Positions 56,084-64,000 of a stretch of DNA of 64,000 nucleotides are shown here, one piece after another; position 1 is the stretch's first letter; the number at the start of each line of letters is the position of its first letter. This stretch comes from Antarcticimicrobium luteum (lineage in GTDB: Bacteria; Pseudomonadota; Alphaproteobacteria; Rhodobacterales; Rhodobacteraceae). Made by a program: the position numbers and the translations under genes. The notes under the pieces were generated by a model. The model saw only the letters and a program-made list of their open reading frames with translations, was not told the DNA's origin and did not search any database. The DNA is taken from contig NZ_SMUV01000064.1 of NCBI RefSeq assembly GCF_004358185.1, positions 85,116 through 149,115 of the forward strand, in the 5' to 3' direction.

Positions 56084-57256
56084 ATGACTGAACCTGGGAT
56101 CCTCGATGGCGTCAAGGTCGTCGAACTGGGCCAGAATCTGGCCGGACCCTTCGCTGGCGAGATCCTCGCCGATCTGGGGGCGGATGTGGTCAAGATCGAG
56201 AAACCGGGCGGCGACGACGCGCGCCGCTGGGGGCCGCCGATCACCGAGAACGCGGCGGCCATCTTCCACCTGATGAACCGCAACAAGGCCTCGGTGATGC
56301 TCGACCTGAAACGGCCGGCGGACCGCCAGACGCTGGAGGCGCTGCTGGACGAGGCGGACATCTTCCTCCACAACATGCGGCCCGGCGCGATAGAGGCGCT
56401 GGGCCTCGGCCCCGAGGCGGTGACCGCGGCGCACCCGCGCCTTGTCTATTGCGACATGGGCGCGTTCGGCCACCTCGGTCCGATGCGGGCGCGGCCGGGC
56501 TACGAGCCGCTGATGCAGGCCTACGCCGGGCTGATCAGCGTCAACGGCCACCCCGACGGTCCGCCCGCCAGGATCGGGGCCTCGATCGTCGATCAGGGTA
56601 CCGGCATGTGGACGGCGATGGGCGCGCTTGCGGCGCTCTTGCGGCGCCAGAGGACCGGGCGCGGCTGCGTGGTGAACACCTCGCTGCTGGAAACCGCGCT
56701 GGTCTGGGCGGGCAGCCATGCGGCGATCTACCGGACCACCGGCCAGGTGCCCCCGCGCCAGGCCTCCGGCCACCCTATGCTGGTGCCCTATCAGGCCTTT
56801 GAGACCGCCGGCGGGCCGCTGGTGATCACGCCGGGCAACGACCGGCTGTTCCGCGCCCTGGCGCGGGCGCTGGGCCATCCCGAATGGGGCGAGGATCCGC
56901 GCTTTGTCGACAACGAGGCGCGGCGCAGGCACCGCGAGGAGATCGTCGGCCTGGTCGCGGGATGCCTGCGCGACATGCCGATTGACGAGGCGCGGGCGAT
57001 GCTGGACGCGGCCGGCGTGCCCAACGCCCCGGTCCACAGCATCCCGCAGATATTCGAGGATCCGCAGGTGCAGGCGCTTGGCCTTTTCCAGACCGCGCCC
57101 GGCCTCGACGTGGAGATGACCGGACTGCCGATTTCCTTCGACGGCACCCGTCCGGCGATCCGGCGCGCCGCCCCCGGGCTGGGGGCGGATACGGCGGACC
57201 GCAAGGCGGCGGCCTGGCCCGCCGATGACCAACAGGAGAACGATGATAAATGCTGA
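56084..57256 (+). CDS. Class III (CaiB/BaiF) CoA-transferase, first copy
   Basis: 390-aa CoA-transferase that activates a carboxylic acid by moving CoA from an acyl-CoA donor. The N-terminal Rossmann half has VVELGQNLAGPFAGEILADLGADVVKIEKPGGDDAR, and the acyl-aspartyl nucleophile is expected at Asp170 (SIVDQGTGM), as in formyl-CoA transferase. GGGAGAG precedes ATG 56084; an upstream start at 56069 is less well placed. It overlaps the second copy by 7 bp. Confidence 0.9.
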   Translation: MTEPGILDGVKVVELGQNLAGPFAGEILADLGADVVKIEKPGGDDARRWGPPITENAAAIFHLMNRNKASVMLDLKRPADRQTLEALLDEADIFLHNMRPGAIEALGLGPEAVTAAHPRLVYCDMGAFGHLGPMRARPGYEPLMQAYAGLISVNGHPDGPPARIGASIVDQGTGMWTAMGALAALLRRQRTGRGCVVNTSLLETALVWAGSHAAIYRTTGQVPPRQASGHPMLVPYQAFETAGGPLVITPGNDRLFRALARALGHPEWGEDPRFVDNEARRRHREEIVGLVAGCLRDMPIDEARAMLDAAGVPNAPVHSIPQIFEDPQVQALGLFQTAPGLDVEMTGLPISFDGTRPAIRRAAPGLGADTADRKAAAWPADDQQENDDKC

Positions 57257-58446
57257 AACTGCTGGACGATGTCCGTGTCCTCGAACTCGGGCACATCCTG
57301 ATGGCGCCCTACGCGACCCAGTTTCTGGGCGACATGGGGGCCGACGTGGTCAAGGTCGAGCCGCTCGGCGGCGATCTCTACCGCGGCGTCGGGGTCGGCC
57401 GGACCGAGGGGATGTCGGCGCAATGGATGGGGGTGAACCGCAACAAGCGCAGCATCGCGCTGGACCTCAAGTCCGAGGACGGACGGGAGGTTCTCAGGCG
57501 GATGATCGCCCAGGCCGATATCCTCGTGCACAACATGCGCCCGCCGGCGATCGAGCGGCTGGGCTTCGGCTATGAGGCGGTCAAGGCGCTGAACCCCCGG
57601 CTGGTCTATTGCGCGGCGATCGGCTTCGGGCGCGGCGGTCCCTATGCCGATTACCCCGCCTTCGACGACGTGATCCAGGCCCGCTCGGGTCTGGCGGATG
57701 TCAACGGCCGGTTGTCCGGGCGCCCGAATTTCGTTCCAGTGGCCATTGCCGACAAGGTGGTCGGGCTGATGGTGGGCCAGGCGATGCTGGCCGGTCTGCA
57801 CCGGCAGCGCGCGACCGGCAACGGCTGCTATCTGGAAACGCCGATGTTCGAGGCGATGGTCGGCGTGGTGCTGAACCAGCACCTCAACGGCCACGCCTTC
57901 CGGCCGCCGATCGACGGGCTGGGCTACGCCCGCGTGATGAGCCCCTATCGCCACCCCAGCGCCACCGCCGACGGGTATATCGTTCACGGCGTCTACAAAT
58001 ACGAGCAATGGCAGCGGTTCCTTGCCCGTGTCGGCCGGCAGGACATCCTCGACGGCCCGCTGATGGCTGACCGCCAGTCGATGGCGCGCGGCATCGCCCG
58101 GCTCTACGAGATCACTGCAACGGAGATCCTGCCGCAGAAGACGACAGCGCAATGGGAACAGCTCCTGGACGAGCTGGACATCCCCTCCGCGCCGGTGCTC
58201 GGCATCGAGGATCTGGAAACCGATCCGCATCTCCGGGCGGTCGGCCTGTTCGAGGATTACGAACATCCGACCCAGGGTCCGATGCGCCAGGTCCGCCACC
58301 CGTTCAACGCCCGCGATGTCGAGACCGGCCCGGATCGCCACCCGCCGGACCTGGGCGCCCACGGCGCCGAGATCCTGCGCGAGTTCGGCTTTGACGAGGA
58401 CAGGATCGAACGGCTCTGCGATAAAGGTGTTCTTGCGCGCGCCTGA
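57250..58446 (+). CDS. Class III (CaiB/BaiF) CoA-transferase, second copy
   Basis: 398-aa paralogue of the preceding gene. It has VRVLELGHILMAPYATQFLGDMGADVVKVEPLGGD and the expected nucleophile Asp168 (AIADKVVGLM). Family III enzymes can be homodimers or heterodimers, so the two adjacent paralogues may form one heteromer or act on successive acids. An AGGAGA site lies before the start, inside the first copy's end. Confidence 0.9.
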   Translation: MLKLLDDVRVLELGHILMAPYATQFLGDMGADVVKVEPLGGDLYRGVGVGRTEGMSAQWMGVNRNKRSIALDLKSEDGREVLRRMIAQADILVHNMRPPAIERLGFGYEAVKALNPRLVYCAAIGFGRGGPYADYPAFDDVIQARSGLADVNGRLSGRPNFVPVAIADKVVGLMVGQAMLAGLHRQRATGNGCYLETPMFEAMVGVVLNQHLNGHAFRPPIDGLGYARVMSPYRHPSATADGYIVHGVYKYEQWQRFLARVGRQDILDGPLMADRQSMARGIARLYEITATEILPQKTTAQWEQLLDELDIPSAPVLGIEDLETDPHLRAVGLFEDYEHPTQGPMRQVRHPFNARDVETGPDRHPPDLGAHGAEILREFGFDEDRIERLCDKGVLARA

Positions 58447-58477
58447 CCCGGGCGCGGCTGGAAACAGGGAGACAGAC

Positions 58478-59326
58478 GTGCCTGCGACACAAAAACCGAT
58501 GCGACACGCCCGCGGCGAACGTGGCCGGCTGAGTGCCGGCGACGGCATCCCGATCTATCTCAAACTGGCGAGCCTGTTTCGCGACCGCATCGCCTCCGGG
58601 GCCTGGCCGGTGGGCCAGCAGATCGGAACCCTGCCCGAACTTCAGGCCGAATACGGTGTCGCCCGGGCGACGGTGCAGCAGGCGGTGCGCCTGCTCAGCG
58701 AAGAGGGGCTGCTGTCCAGCGAACGCGGGCGCGGCACCTTTGTCACCGCCCCGGTCGAGCGGCGCGAGACCGATGCCCCGGCCTATGACCTGCTCGATCT
58801 CGATCCCCGGTTTTCCATCGAGGTGCTGCACCGGGGCCGGGCCGAGCGCTGCCCGGATCTGATGATGCCGCTGCCCGAGGGCGAACGCCCCTACATGCAT
58901 ATCCGCAAGCGTCACTTCCTTCAGAACACGCCCTATTCGCTGGTCGATCTCTACCTGCCGCTCTCGGTTTACGAAAAGCTCCCGGCCGAAAGCGACGACA
59001 CCCACAGGCTCTATGCGCAGTTGATCCGGGATCACACCGAGGTGACGCGGCTGGAGGGGCGCCAGACCATGACCATCGCGCTGGCCACCCAGGAACAGGC
59101 CGAACTGCTCGGCGTCTCCTTCGCCTCGCCGCTGGCGCGCATCGATTCCAAGCTGGAGACCGGCGAGGGGCGGCAGGTCATGGCGCACCGCGCCTTCATT
59201 CGCGGCGACCTTTTCATGGCGCACCGTTACACCGGCGACATCCTCAGCTCGGACCCGGACGACTGGCGGCCCACCGCGCCGCCCGGCGCCGTGCCGCAGG
59301 CGCCGGACCCGAAACAGGAGGACTGA
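58478..59326 (+). CDS. GntR-family regulator, HutC/UTRA type
   Basis: 282-aa regulator. The winged helix is IPIYLKLASLFRDRIASGAWPVGQQIGTLPELQAEYGVARATVQQAVRLL; the C-terminal UTRA ligand domain includes ERPYMHIRKRHFL and LYLPLSVYEKL...YAQLIRDH. GTG 58478 has AGGGAGACAGAC upstream; ATG 58499 is an alternative. It sits within the operon between the CoA-transferase and acyl-CoA dehydrogenase genes, so it would be regulated with its targets. The palindrome at 49676 is a candidate binding site. Confidence 0.88.
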   Translation: MPATQKPMRHARGERGRLSAGDGIPIYLKLASLFRDRIASGAWPVGQQIGTLPELQAEYGVARATVQQAVRLLSEEGLLSSERGRGTFVTAPVERRETDAPAYDLLDLDPRFSIEVLHRGRAERCPDLMMPLPEGERPYMHIRKRHFLQNTPYSLVDLYLPLSVYEKLPAESDDTHRLYAQLIRDHTEVTRLEGRQTMTIALATQEQAELLGVSFASPLARIDSKLETGEGRQVMAHRAFIRGDLFMAHRYTGDILSSDPDDWRPTAPPGAVPQAPDPKQED

Positions 59327-59327
59327 A

Positions 59328-60488
59328 ATGGGGCTCGATCTGACCGGCGAACAGCGGGCGATCCGCGACGGCGTTGCGCGCATCTGCCGCGAGTTCGACG
59401 ACAAATACTGGCTCGCGCGGGATACCGACGGCCGGTTCCCCGACGAATTCGCCCGCCGGATCGCCGAGGGCGGCTGGTTCGGCGTCTGCATGCCCGAAGC
59501 CTTCGGCGGCGCCGGCCTCGGTATCACCGAGGCGGCGCTGGTCATGCAGGAAATCGGCAGGCTGGGGGCCGCCGCTGTCTCTTCGGTGCATATCAATATC
59601 TTCGGGCTGCAACCGGTGGTGGGCTTTGGCACCGCAGAGCAGAAACAGCGGATGCTGCCGCCGCTGATCCGGGGCGAGAATCGCGCCTGTTTTGGGGTGA
59701 CCGAACCCGATGCCGGGCTCGACACCACCAGCATCACCACCCGCGCCCGGCGCGACGGCGACCGCTATATCGTCAATGGGCAAAAGATCTGGACCTCGAC
59801 GGCGCAGTCCGCCGATCACATCCTGCTGCTCACCCGCACCACCCCGAAGGAAGAGGGCAGGCGCCCCACCGATGGCATGACCGTGTTCTATACCCGTCTC
59901 GACCGCGACCGGATCGAGGTGCGCGAGATCGCCAAGATGGCGCGCAAGGCGGTCGATTCCAACGCCATTTTCATCGACGATCTGGAGGTGCCCGCCGAAG
60001 ACCGCATCGGCGCCGAGGGCGAAGGCTTCCGCGTGCTGCTGCACGGGCTGAACGCCGAGCGCATCCTGGTCGCGGCCAGCGCGCTGGGCGCGGCGGAGAC
60101 CGCGCTGCAAAAGGCCGCCGCCTATGCCCGCGAACGCGAGGTGTTCGGCCGCCCGATCGGCCGGAACCAGGCGATCCAGCACCCGCTGGCCGACATCTGG
60201 ATGCGGTTGCGCGCCGCCGAGCTGACGACCTATAACGCCGCCCGCCTCTATGACGCGGGGCGGCCCTGCGGGCTCGAGGCCAATTCCGCCCGCTACCTCG
60301 CCGGTCATGCGGCCTATGACGCCGCCTTCCGCGCGGTGCGCGTGCATGGCGGTCTGGGCTTTGCCCGCGAATATCACGTGGAGCGGTTTTTCCGCGAAAG
60401 CGTGCTGAATTTCATCGCCCCCGTCAGCGAAGAGATGATCCTTTCGCATGTCGCCGAAAAGGCGCTCGATCTTCCGAAATCCTACTGA
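59328..60488 (+). CDS. Acyl-CoA dehydrogenase
   Basis: 386-aa FAD enzyme that introduces a 2,3-double bond into an acyl-CoA. Features: the N-terminal helical domain, CFGVTEPDAGLDTTSITTRA and YIVNGQKIWTSTAQSADHILLL around the flavin, the middle beta domain, and the C-terminal QAIQHPLADIWMRL and RVHGGLGFAREYHVERFFRE. The usual C-terminal catalytic EGT segment is replaced by IAPVSEEM, so the base must be placed elsewhere, as in family members with the Glu on another helix. It begins one base after the regulator stop (GAGGACTGAAATG). Confidence 0.9.
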   Translation: MGLDLTGEQRAIRDGVARICREFDDKYWLARDTDGRFPDEFARRIAEGGWFGVCMPEAFGGAGLGITEAALVMQEIGRLGAAAVSSVHINIFGLQPVVGFGTAEQKQRMLPPLIRGENRACFGVTEPDAGLDTTSITTRARRDGDRYIVNGQKIWTSTAQSADHILLLTRTTPKEEGRRPTDGMTVFYTRLDRDRIEVREIAKMARKAVDSNAIFIDDLEVPAEDRIGAEGEGFRVLLHGLNAERILVAASALGAAETALQKAAAYAREREVFGRPIGRNQAIQHPLADIWMRLRAAELTTYNAARLYDAGRPCGLEANSARYLAGHAAYDAAFRAVRVHGGLGFAREYHVERFFRESVLNFIAPVSEEMILSHVAEKALDLPKSY

Positions 60489-60505
60489 AGCCGAAAGACC
60501 AGACC

Positions 60506-61648
60506 ATGACCCGAACCGACACTGCCGTCCTGACCGGCCCGCTTCCCGATGGCCGGCAGGTCGTCGTGACCGAATTCGGCGAGACCCCCGCCGAGGCCAT
60601 CGAGACATTCATCGAGCTGCGCCCGCAGCCCGCCCCCGATCCGGCCGGCCTCGGCCCGCAGGAGGTGCTGCTGCGCATTCGCAGCGCCGCCGTCTCCTGG
60701 GTCGATCTGCTGATGACCAGCGGCCAGTATCAGCACATGCCCGCGCCGCCCTACACGCCGGGAATGGAATGCGCGGGCGAGGTGCTGGCCACAGGATCCG
60801 AGGTCGCGGCGGCGCATTGCCGGCCCGGCGCGCGTGTCCTTGTCGACACGATGAAGGTCGGCCCGCGCTCCTCCGGGGCTTATCGCGGCGTCGGCGGGCT
60901 GGCCAGCTATGCGGTGGTGCCCGCCGACGCGGTGCTGCCGATCCCGGGCGATCTGTCCTTCGATCAGGCGGCGATGCTGCTCCAGGCCTATGAGACCGCC
61001 TATCACTGCCTGGTGGCGCGGGGAAATCTGCAGCCGGGTGAAACCATCCTGATCAACGGCGCCACCGGCCTGACCGGCCTGGCCGCGGTCGAGATGGCCA
61101 GGATGCTGGGTGCCACCGTCATCGCCATCGGCCGCTCGGCCGAAAAGCTGGCCAGGGTGAAGGAGGTCGGCGCCGATCACGTGGTGAGCGTTCTCGACGA
61201 GACCGGCGCGCTCCGCCGCTTCCGCGACGACGTCAAGGCACTCACCGGAGGGCGCGGTGTCGACGTGGTTTATGACGCGGTGGGCGGCGAGATCTCGCTC
61301 GAATGTCTGCGCTGTACCGATTTTGGCGCCCGCTTCCTGATCGTCGGCTGGACCTCGACCCCGGATGTCGCCCGCGGAAAGGGGCAGCGTGGCGCGCCCA
61401 GGGCCAATGTATTGCCCACCAACATCATCCAGATGAAGGGGCTCTCGGTGCTCGGCTGTCCCTCCGCCATCGCGGTGGCCAAGGATCCCTCGATCCGGCC
61501 CGAGCGGCTGGCCAGCATCCTGTGCTGGGCGGAGGAGGGACGGATCAGGCCCTATGTCTCGCATGTCTTCGCGATGGAGGACGTCCGCGAGGCGCTGCGC
61601 GCGCGCTGGATCGGCCAGGTCACGGGCGGCTGTGTCGTGCATCCGTGA
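60506..61648 (+). CDS. MDR-family NADPH oxidoreductase (quinone reductase/enoyl reductase-like)
   Basis: 380-aa zinc-independent medium-chain reductase. The catalytic-domain start is typical (EVLLRIRSAAVSWVDLLMTSG, PPYTPGMECAGEVLATG). The NADPH motif is INGATGLTGLAAVEMARMLGATVIAIGRS, and DVVYDAVGG is the usual later segment. The usual zinc ligands are absent. It may reduce an enoyl-CoA or a quinone. It is the last gene of the operon. Confidence 0.88.
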   Translation: MTRTDTAVLTGPLPDGRQVVVTEFGETPAEAIETFIELRPQPAPDPAGLGPQEVLLRIRSAAVSWVDLLMTSGQYQHMPAPPYTPGMECAGEVLATGSEVAAAHCRPGARVLVDTMKVGPRSSGAYRGVGGLASYAVVPADAVLPIPGDLSFDQAAMLLQAYETAYHCLVARGNLQPGETILINGATGLTGLAAVEMARMLGATVIAIGRSAEKLARVKEVGADHVVSVLDETGALRRFRDDVKALTGGRGVDVVYDAVGGEISLECLRCTDFGARFLIVGWTSTPDVARGKGQRGAPRANVLPTNIIQMKGLSVLGCPSAIAVAKDPSIRPERLASILCWAEEGRIRPYVSHVFAMEDVREALRARWIGQVTGGCVVHP

Positions 61649-61901
61649 CAAGGATGCTGCGGCCGGTGACGCACCACCGCTGGCGGAGATTTTCGGCGAC
61701 GTATGGCGCCGTCCTTTCGGGACATTTCGCCGGGTTGCCCGAATGCCCCCTAAAACGCGGTGCCTTTCGCAGCGCTTTTGGCAGTGCCTTTCCGTGCCGC
61801 TCAGCCTCATTCTGCCGATGGGCCCGGCCCGCGACGCAAATATCTCGCGCGGGGCACTTTTGCCTTGTACTCCCTATGTTTGCTTGGCTATACGCGTCGG
61901 C

Positions 61902-61991
61902 GGAGACGTGGCCGAGTGGTCGAAGGCGCTCCCCTGCTAAGGGAGTAGGCCCGGAAGGGTCTCGTGGGTTCGAATCCCATCGTCTCCGCCA
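61902..61991 (+). tRNA. tRNA-Ser (anticodon GCU)
   Basis: 90 nt including an encoded CCA end. The acceptor stem GGAGACG/CGTCTCC pairs fully, the anticodon stem is CTCCC/GGGAG with loop CTGCTAA (anticodon GCT at 61936-61938), a long class II variable arm follows, and the T arm has GGTTCGAATCC. It reads AGC and AGU. Its 3' side borders lower-GC DNA, a common situation for integration into tRNA genes. Confidence 0.97.
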
Positions 61992-62624
61992 TTATCCCCA
62001 TTGCGAACCAGTGTCAGCGCCCCGACGGGCACGGAATTTTCCGTGTTATCAAAGGGGTTTGCCTGAACGGGCCGAACCTCATAGACGTGCTGCCGGGCCG
62101 AAGCTGGGCTCAGAATGGCCCTCAGTCTCAGTTTGGGCGAACCTCGACCGTTCCGATCCGGTCCATTTTTGCCGTGACTTTTCAATGACCTGCTTCTGAA
62201 CCCCGCCAAAACCCAAACGGGCGTTCCGAACGACATCGATGGTAACATAGCCAGAACACGCGGTAGGCGCGTTGCTCGGGATGCCAGCGTAAACAGACGG
62301 ATTTCTGGGGTAGGTTCGCTGCCCGTTTTCCTAAGGAATGCGGCATGGATCGAACTGAGGTCAGCGCTCTCTTTGTGGAACCTTCCTGTCCTTTGCGACG
62401 AGGACCAAGCGGTTTCTCTTTTGTACGTATACACAGGTGGAACCGGCACAGCTGCTGACGATGGACTGCGTAGCAAGCAGCGTTCGTTCTCCAAAAACCA
62501 TGCGGGGGTTGATGCCGTTTAGCTGCAAGGCAGCGGCTTGGGTGTTCTGTCGGTGCCGCCAATCGGTCTAGCGGCTCAGTATCTGGTCGGATAGCGTGAT
62601 CAACGAATCTTGCATGAGAACAAC
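61992..62624. other. Gene-poor region between tRNA-Ser and the Shedu gene
   Basis: About 630 bp with falling GC content and no ORF that has both a ribosome site and recognisable features. Open frames on the minus strand run into the tRNA and end in the peptide GIRTHE, which is a well-known artefact of translating tRNA-Ser. No second copy of the tRNA 3' end was seen within the window. Confidence 0.55.
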
Positions 62625-63875
62625 ATGATTAATTTTCTGGTCACCGACACAGGTGTGGAACTCGAATATGCAGGGGATCTTGGAACCAATAATCAATGGA
62701 TCTGGGAGAACCTGAAGAAAGATAATGAAGCGCGTGTATCAAGTGCATTCTCGGTGATATCTGCGGATTTGTTAAACCCGCCGTCGGCAACTCAGGATTT
62801 TGAGGTCTATAGGTATCGATTTCAGCTTGGTCATTTTGAAGATGATTATGTCAGGATCCCAGGTCGAATCCTCAACAGCAAAAACGACGTACTGATCAGT
62901 CGTGACGTGAAGCTGAAGCGTTCCATCTTCGTTGCCGAGCGCAACGTATCGATTTTTGGTCGGCTCTCAGAACTCATAGAGAACTCTGACCCAATCTTGA
63001 TTGGTGGAAATGGTGCCGACGCCATTCCTTGGGATGTGTTCGAAGAGTTACTGAAGAAATTCCCGAATACCTACGAGCTGAACCGCTATGCCGATGCCCG
63101 CGTACACACGATCCTCTCCCAGTATCTGGATGGCATGAAGGACGCGCGCGGTCGATATGAGAGTTACCTCAACAAGAAAGCAACTCTCACCACGGCCAAA
63201 GCACTCGATCTCGATGCATTGAAGAAGCTAGAGATCGAGAAATATGTCTTGATCCGTGATCTTATCCAAGATGCCCTAGCGACAAAAACGAACTGGTCGG
63301 AGGGCGACTGGCAGAAGCTCATGCTGTCCTTCCTCCTTCTGCTATTCCCCAAGTACATTAAGGTGCTCGAGAATGTGACGATCCACGATTACTATACCAA
63401 CCCCGGTCGTAAGACTAATCGGTACATCGACATCGCCTTAATCGATTCCAACGGCAACCTCGACGTTATTGAGGTTAAAAAACCATTCGAAGACAAGATA
63501 CTCCGCAAGAGCCAATACCGTGGCAACAGCATCCCGACATCCGAACTGAGCGGCAGTATCATGCAGGCTGAGAAGTATCTTTTCCATCTATCGAAATGGG
63601 GTGTCAGAGGCGAAACGACGCTCACCGCAAAGTATGCCTCCGAGCTACCTGCTGATATGACGATCCGCATTTCCAACCCGAAAGCTATTATCATTGTCGG
63701 GCGCGATCAAATCGGTGGTGCCAATATGACTGGCAGTCAGTTGCTCGACTTCGAAGTGATCAAGCGCAAGTACGCGAATATGATGGACATCATCACATAC
63801 GACGACCTTCTGCGCCGCCTCAATAATACGATCGCCGCTCTTGGGGGTGATCCAGGGACTAGGACCGCGCTCTAG
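62625..63875 (+). CDS. sduA: Shedu antiphage protein (SduA, DUF4263)
   Basis: 416-aa protein. The C-terminal half matches the Shedu nuclease domain of the PD-(D/E)XK type: Asp269 in RYIDIALID and Glu283-x-Lys285 in DVIEVKKP. Family blocks YRGNSIPTSELSGSIMQAEKY, then NPKAIIIVGRDQ and DIITYDDLLRRLNN follow. The N-terminal 240 residues are variable in the family and thought to sense infection (MINFLVTDTGVELEY here). ATG 62625 is the first ATG in the frame; a TTG five codons upstream has no ribosome site. Codon use is more AT-rich than in every neighbour, suggesting horizontal transfer. Shedu acts alone, and no partner gene is seen. Confidence 0.85.
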   Translation: MINFLVTDTGVELEYAGDLGTNNQWIWENLKKDNEARVSSAFSVISADLLNPPSATQDFEVYRYRFQLGHFEDDYVRIPGRILNSKNDVLISRDVKLKRSIFVAERNVSIFGRLSELIENSDPILIGGNGADAIPWDVFEELLKKFPNTYELNRYADARVHTILSQYLDGMKDARGRYESYLNKKATLTTAKALDLDALKKLEIEKYVLIRDLIQDALATKTNWSEGDWQKLMLSFLLLLFPKYIKVLENVTIHDYYTNPGRKTNRYIDIALIDSNGNLDVIEVKKPFEDKILRKSQYRGNSIPTSELSGSIMQAEKYLFHLSKWGVRGETTLTAKYASELPADMTIRISNPKAIIIVGRDQIGGANMTGSQLLDFEVIKRKYANMMDIITYDDLLRRLNNTIAALGGDPGTRTAL

Positions 63876-63912
63876 ATCGTTTGATTTCCTGCTGTTTGTC
63901 GAGATCGAATTC

Positions 63913-64000
63913 TGAGCTACTCCCCGATCCTTGGACAGTATCTGGCGTGATCTAAGCTACTCTCTGCTCCTGCTGATCGGTTTGGGTTTTGTCTTTTCTC
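63913..64000. mobile_element. Possible end of an IS3-type element, cut by the window edge
   Basis: The sequence starting TGAGCTACTCCCCGATCCTT and continuing GGACAG resembles the terminal inverted repeat of IS3-family elements (TGA...CCCC...TTGGACA). A related copy, AAGCTACTCTCTGCTCCT, begins about 41 bp later. No transposase is visible before the window ends. Confidence 0.35.

Noticed and set aside
61937..62562. Minus-strand open frames of 126 and 185 codons next to tRNA-Ser
   Set aside because: One of them reads through the tRNA gene and yields the peptide GIRTHE, a known artefact; neither has a ribosome site or protein features.

Overview
The window is high-GC DNA with dense gene packing, many overlapping start/stop codons, GTG and TTG starts, three tripartite TRAP uptake systems, a monomeric isocitrate dehydrogenase and a large RTX protein. 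This combination suggests an alphaproteobacterium of the Rhodobacterales (Roseobacter/Paracoccus type); that is inference, because no rRNA or other phylogenetic marker is present. Most of the window is accessory catabolism, transport and efflux. The last 2 kb, after a tRNA-Ser gene, has visibly lower GC and carries an antiphage gene.

Left part (1-16.6 kb). A self-sufficient cytochrome P450 (heme domain fused to an FMN/2Fe-2S reductase) and a TRAP binding protein run leftward, divergent from an IclR regulator whose upstream region holds six copies of an 8-bp repeat. Next come two rightward efflux systems: an RND pump (membrane fusion protein plus permease) and a TetR-HlyD-RbbA-permease operon. 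Two nearly identical palindromes (GATAGTAA-N4-TTACTAT) lie before them, one at 4628 and one before tetR at 10532, so one TetR protein probably controls both. A 76-codon ORF sits between the first palindrome and the RND genes, and a remnant of a metallo-beta-lactamase-fold gene sits inside the second operon. A DEAD-box RNA helicase follows.

Middle part (18.8-44.4 kb). A gentisate ring-cleavage operon (gentisate 1,2-dioxygenase, FAH-family hydrolase, flavin reductase) is divergent from a GntR/FCD regulator. A PotABCD-like ABC importer follows. An 8-gene overlapping operon reads leftward from 35 kb: iclR, E1 alpha, E1 beta, a second ThDP enzyme, a TRAP transporter, and an SDR dehydrogenase. Divergent from it is an unrecognised protein built of two copies of one domain, and an AAGTTCC/GGAACTT inverted repeat lies between them. 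Then come copper homeostasis genes (copZ, copA with a CueR-type 19-bp-spacer promoter, cueR), tex, and monomeric icd with a clear rho-independent terminator.

Right part (44.4-64 kb). A 1,614-residue RTX calcium-binding protein is followed by an 11-gene rightward operon of acyl-CoA catabolism: two crotonase-fold enzymes, an AtuA-family protein, a TRAP transporter, two class III CoA-transferases, a GntR regulator, an acyl-CoA dehydrogenase and a quinone-reductase-like MDR enzyme. It is preceded by a palindromic AAAAGACC/GGTCTTTT site. The tRNA-Ser(GCU) marks a junction: beyond it lie about 630 bp without a convincing gene, a Shedu (SduA) antiphage protein, and what may be the end of an IS3-type element running off the right edge.
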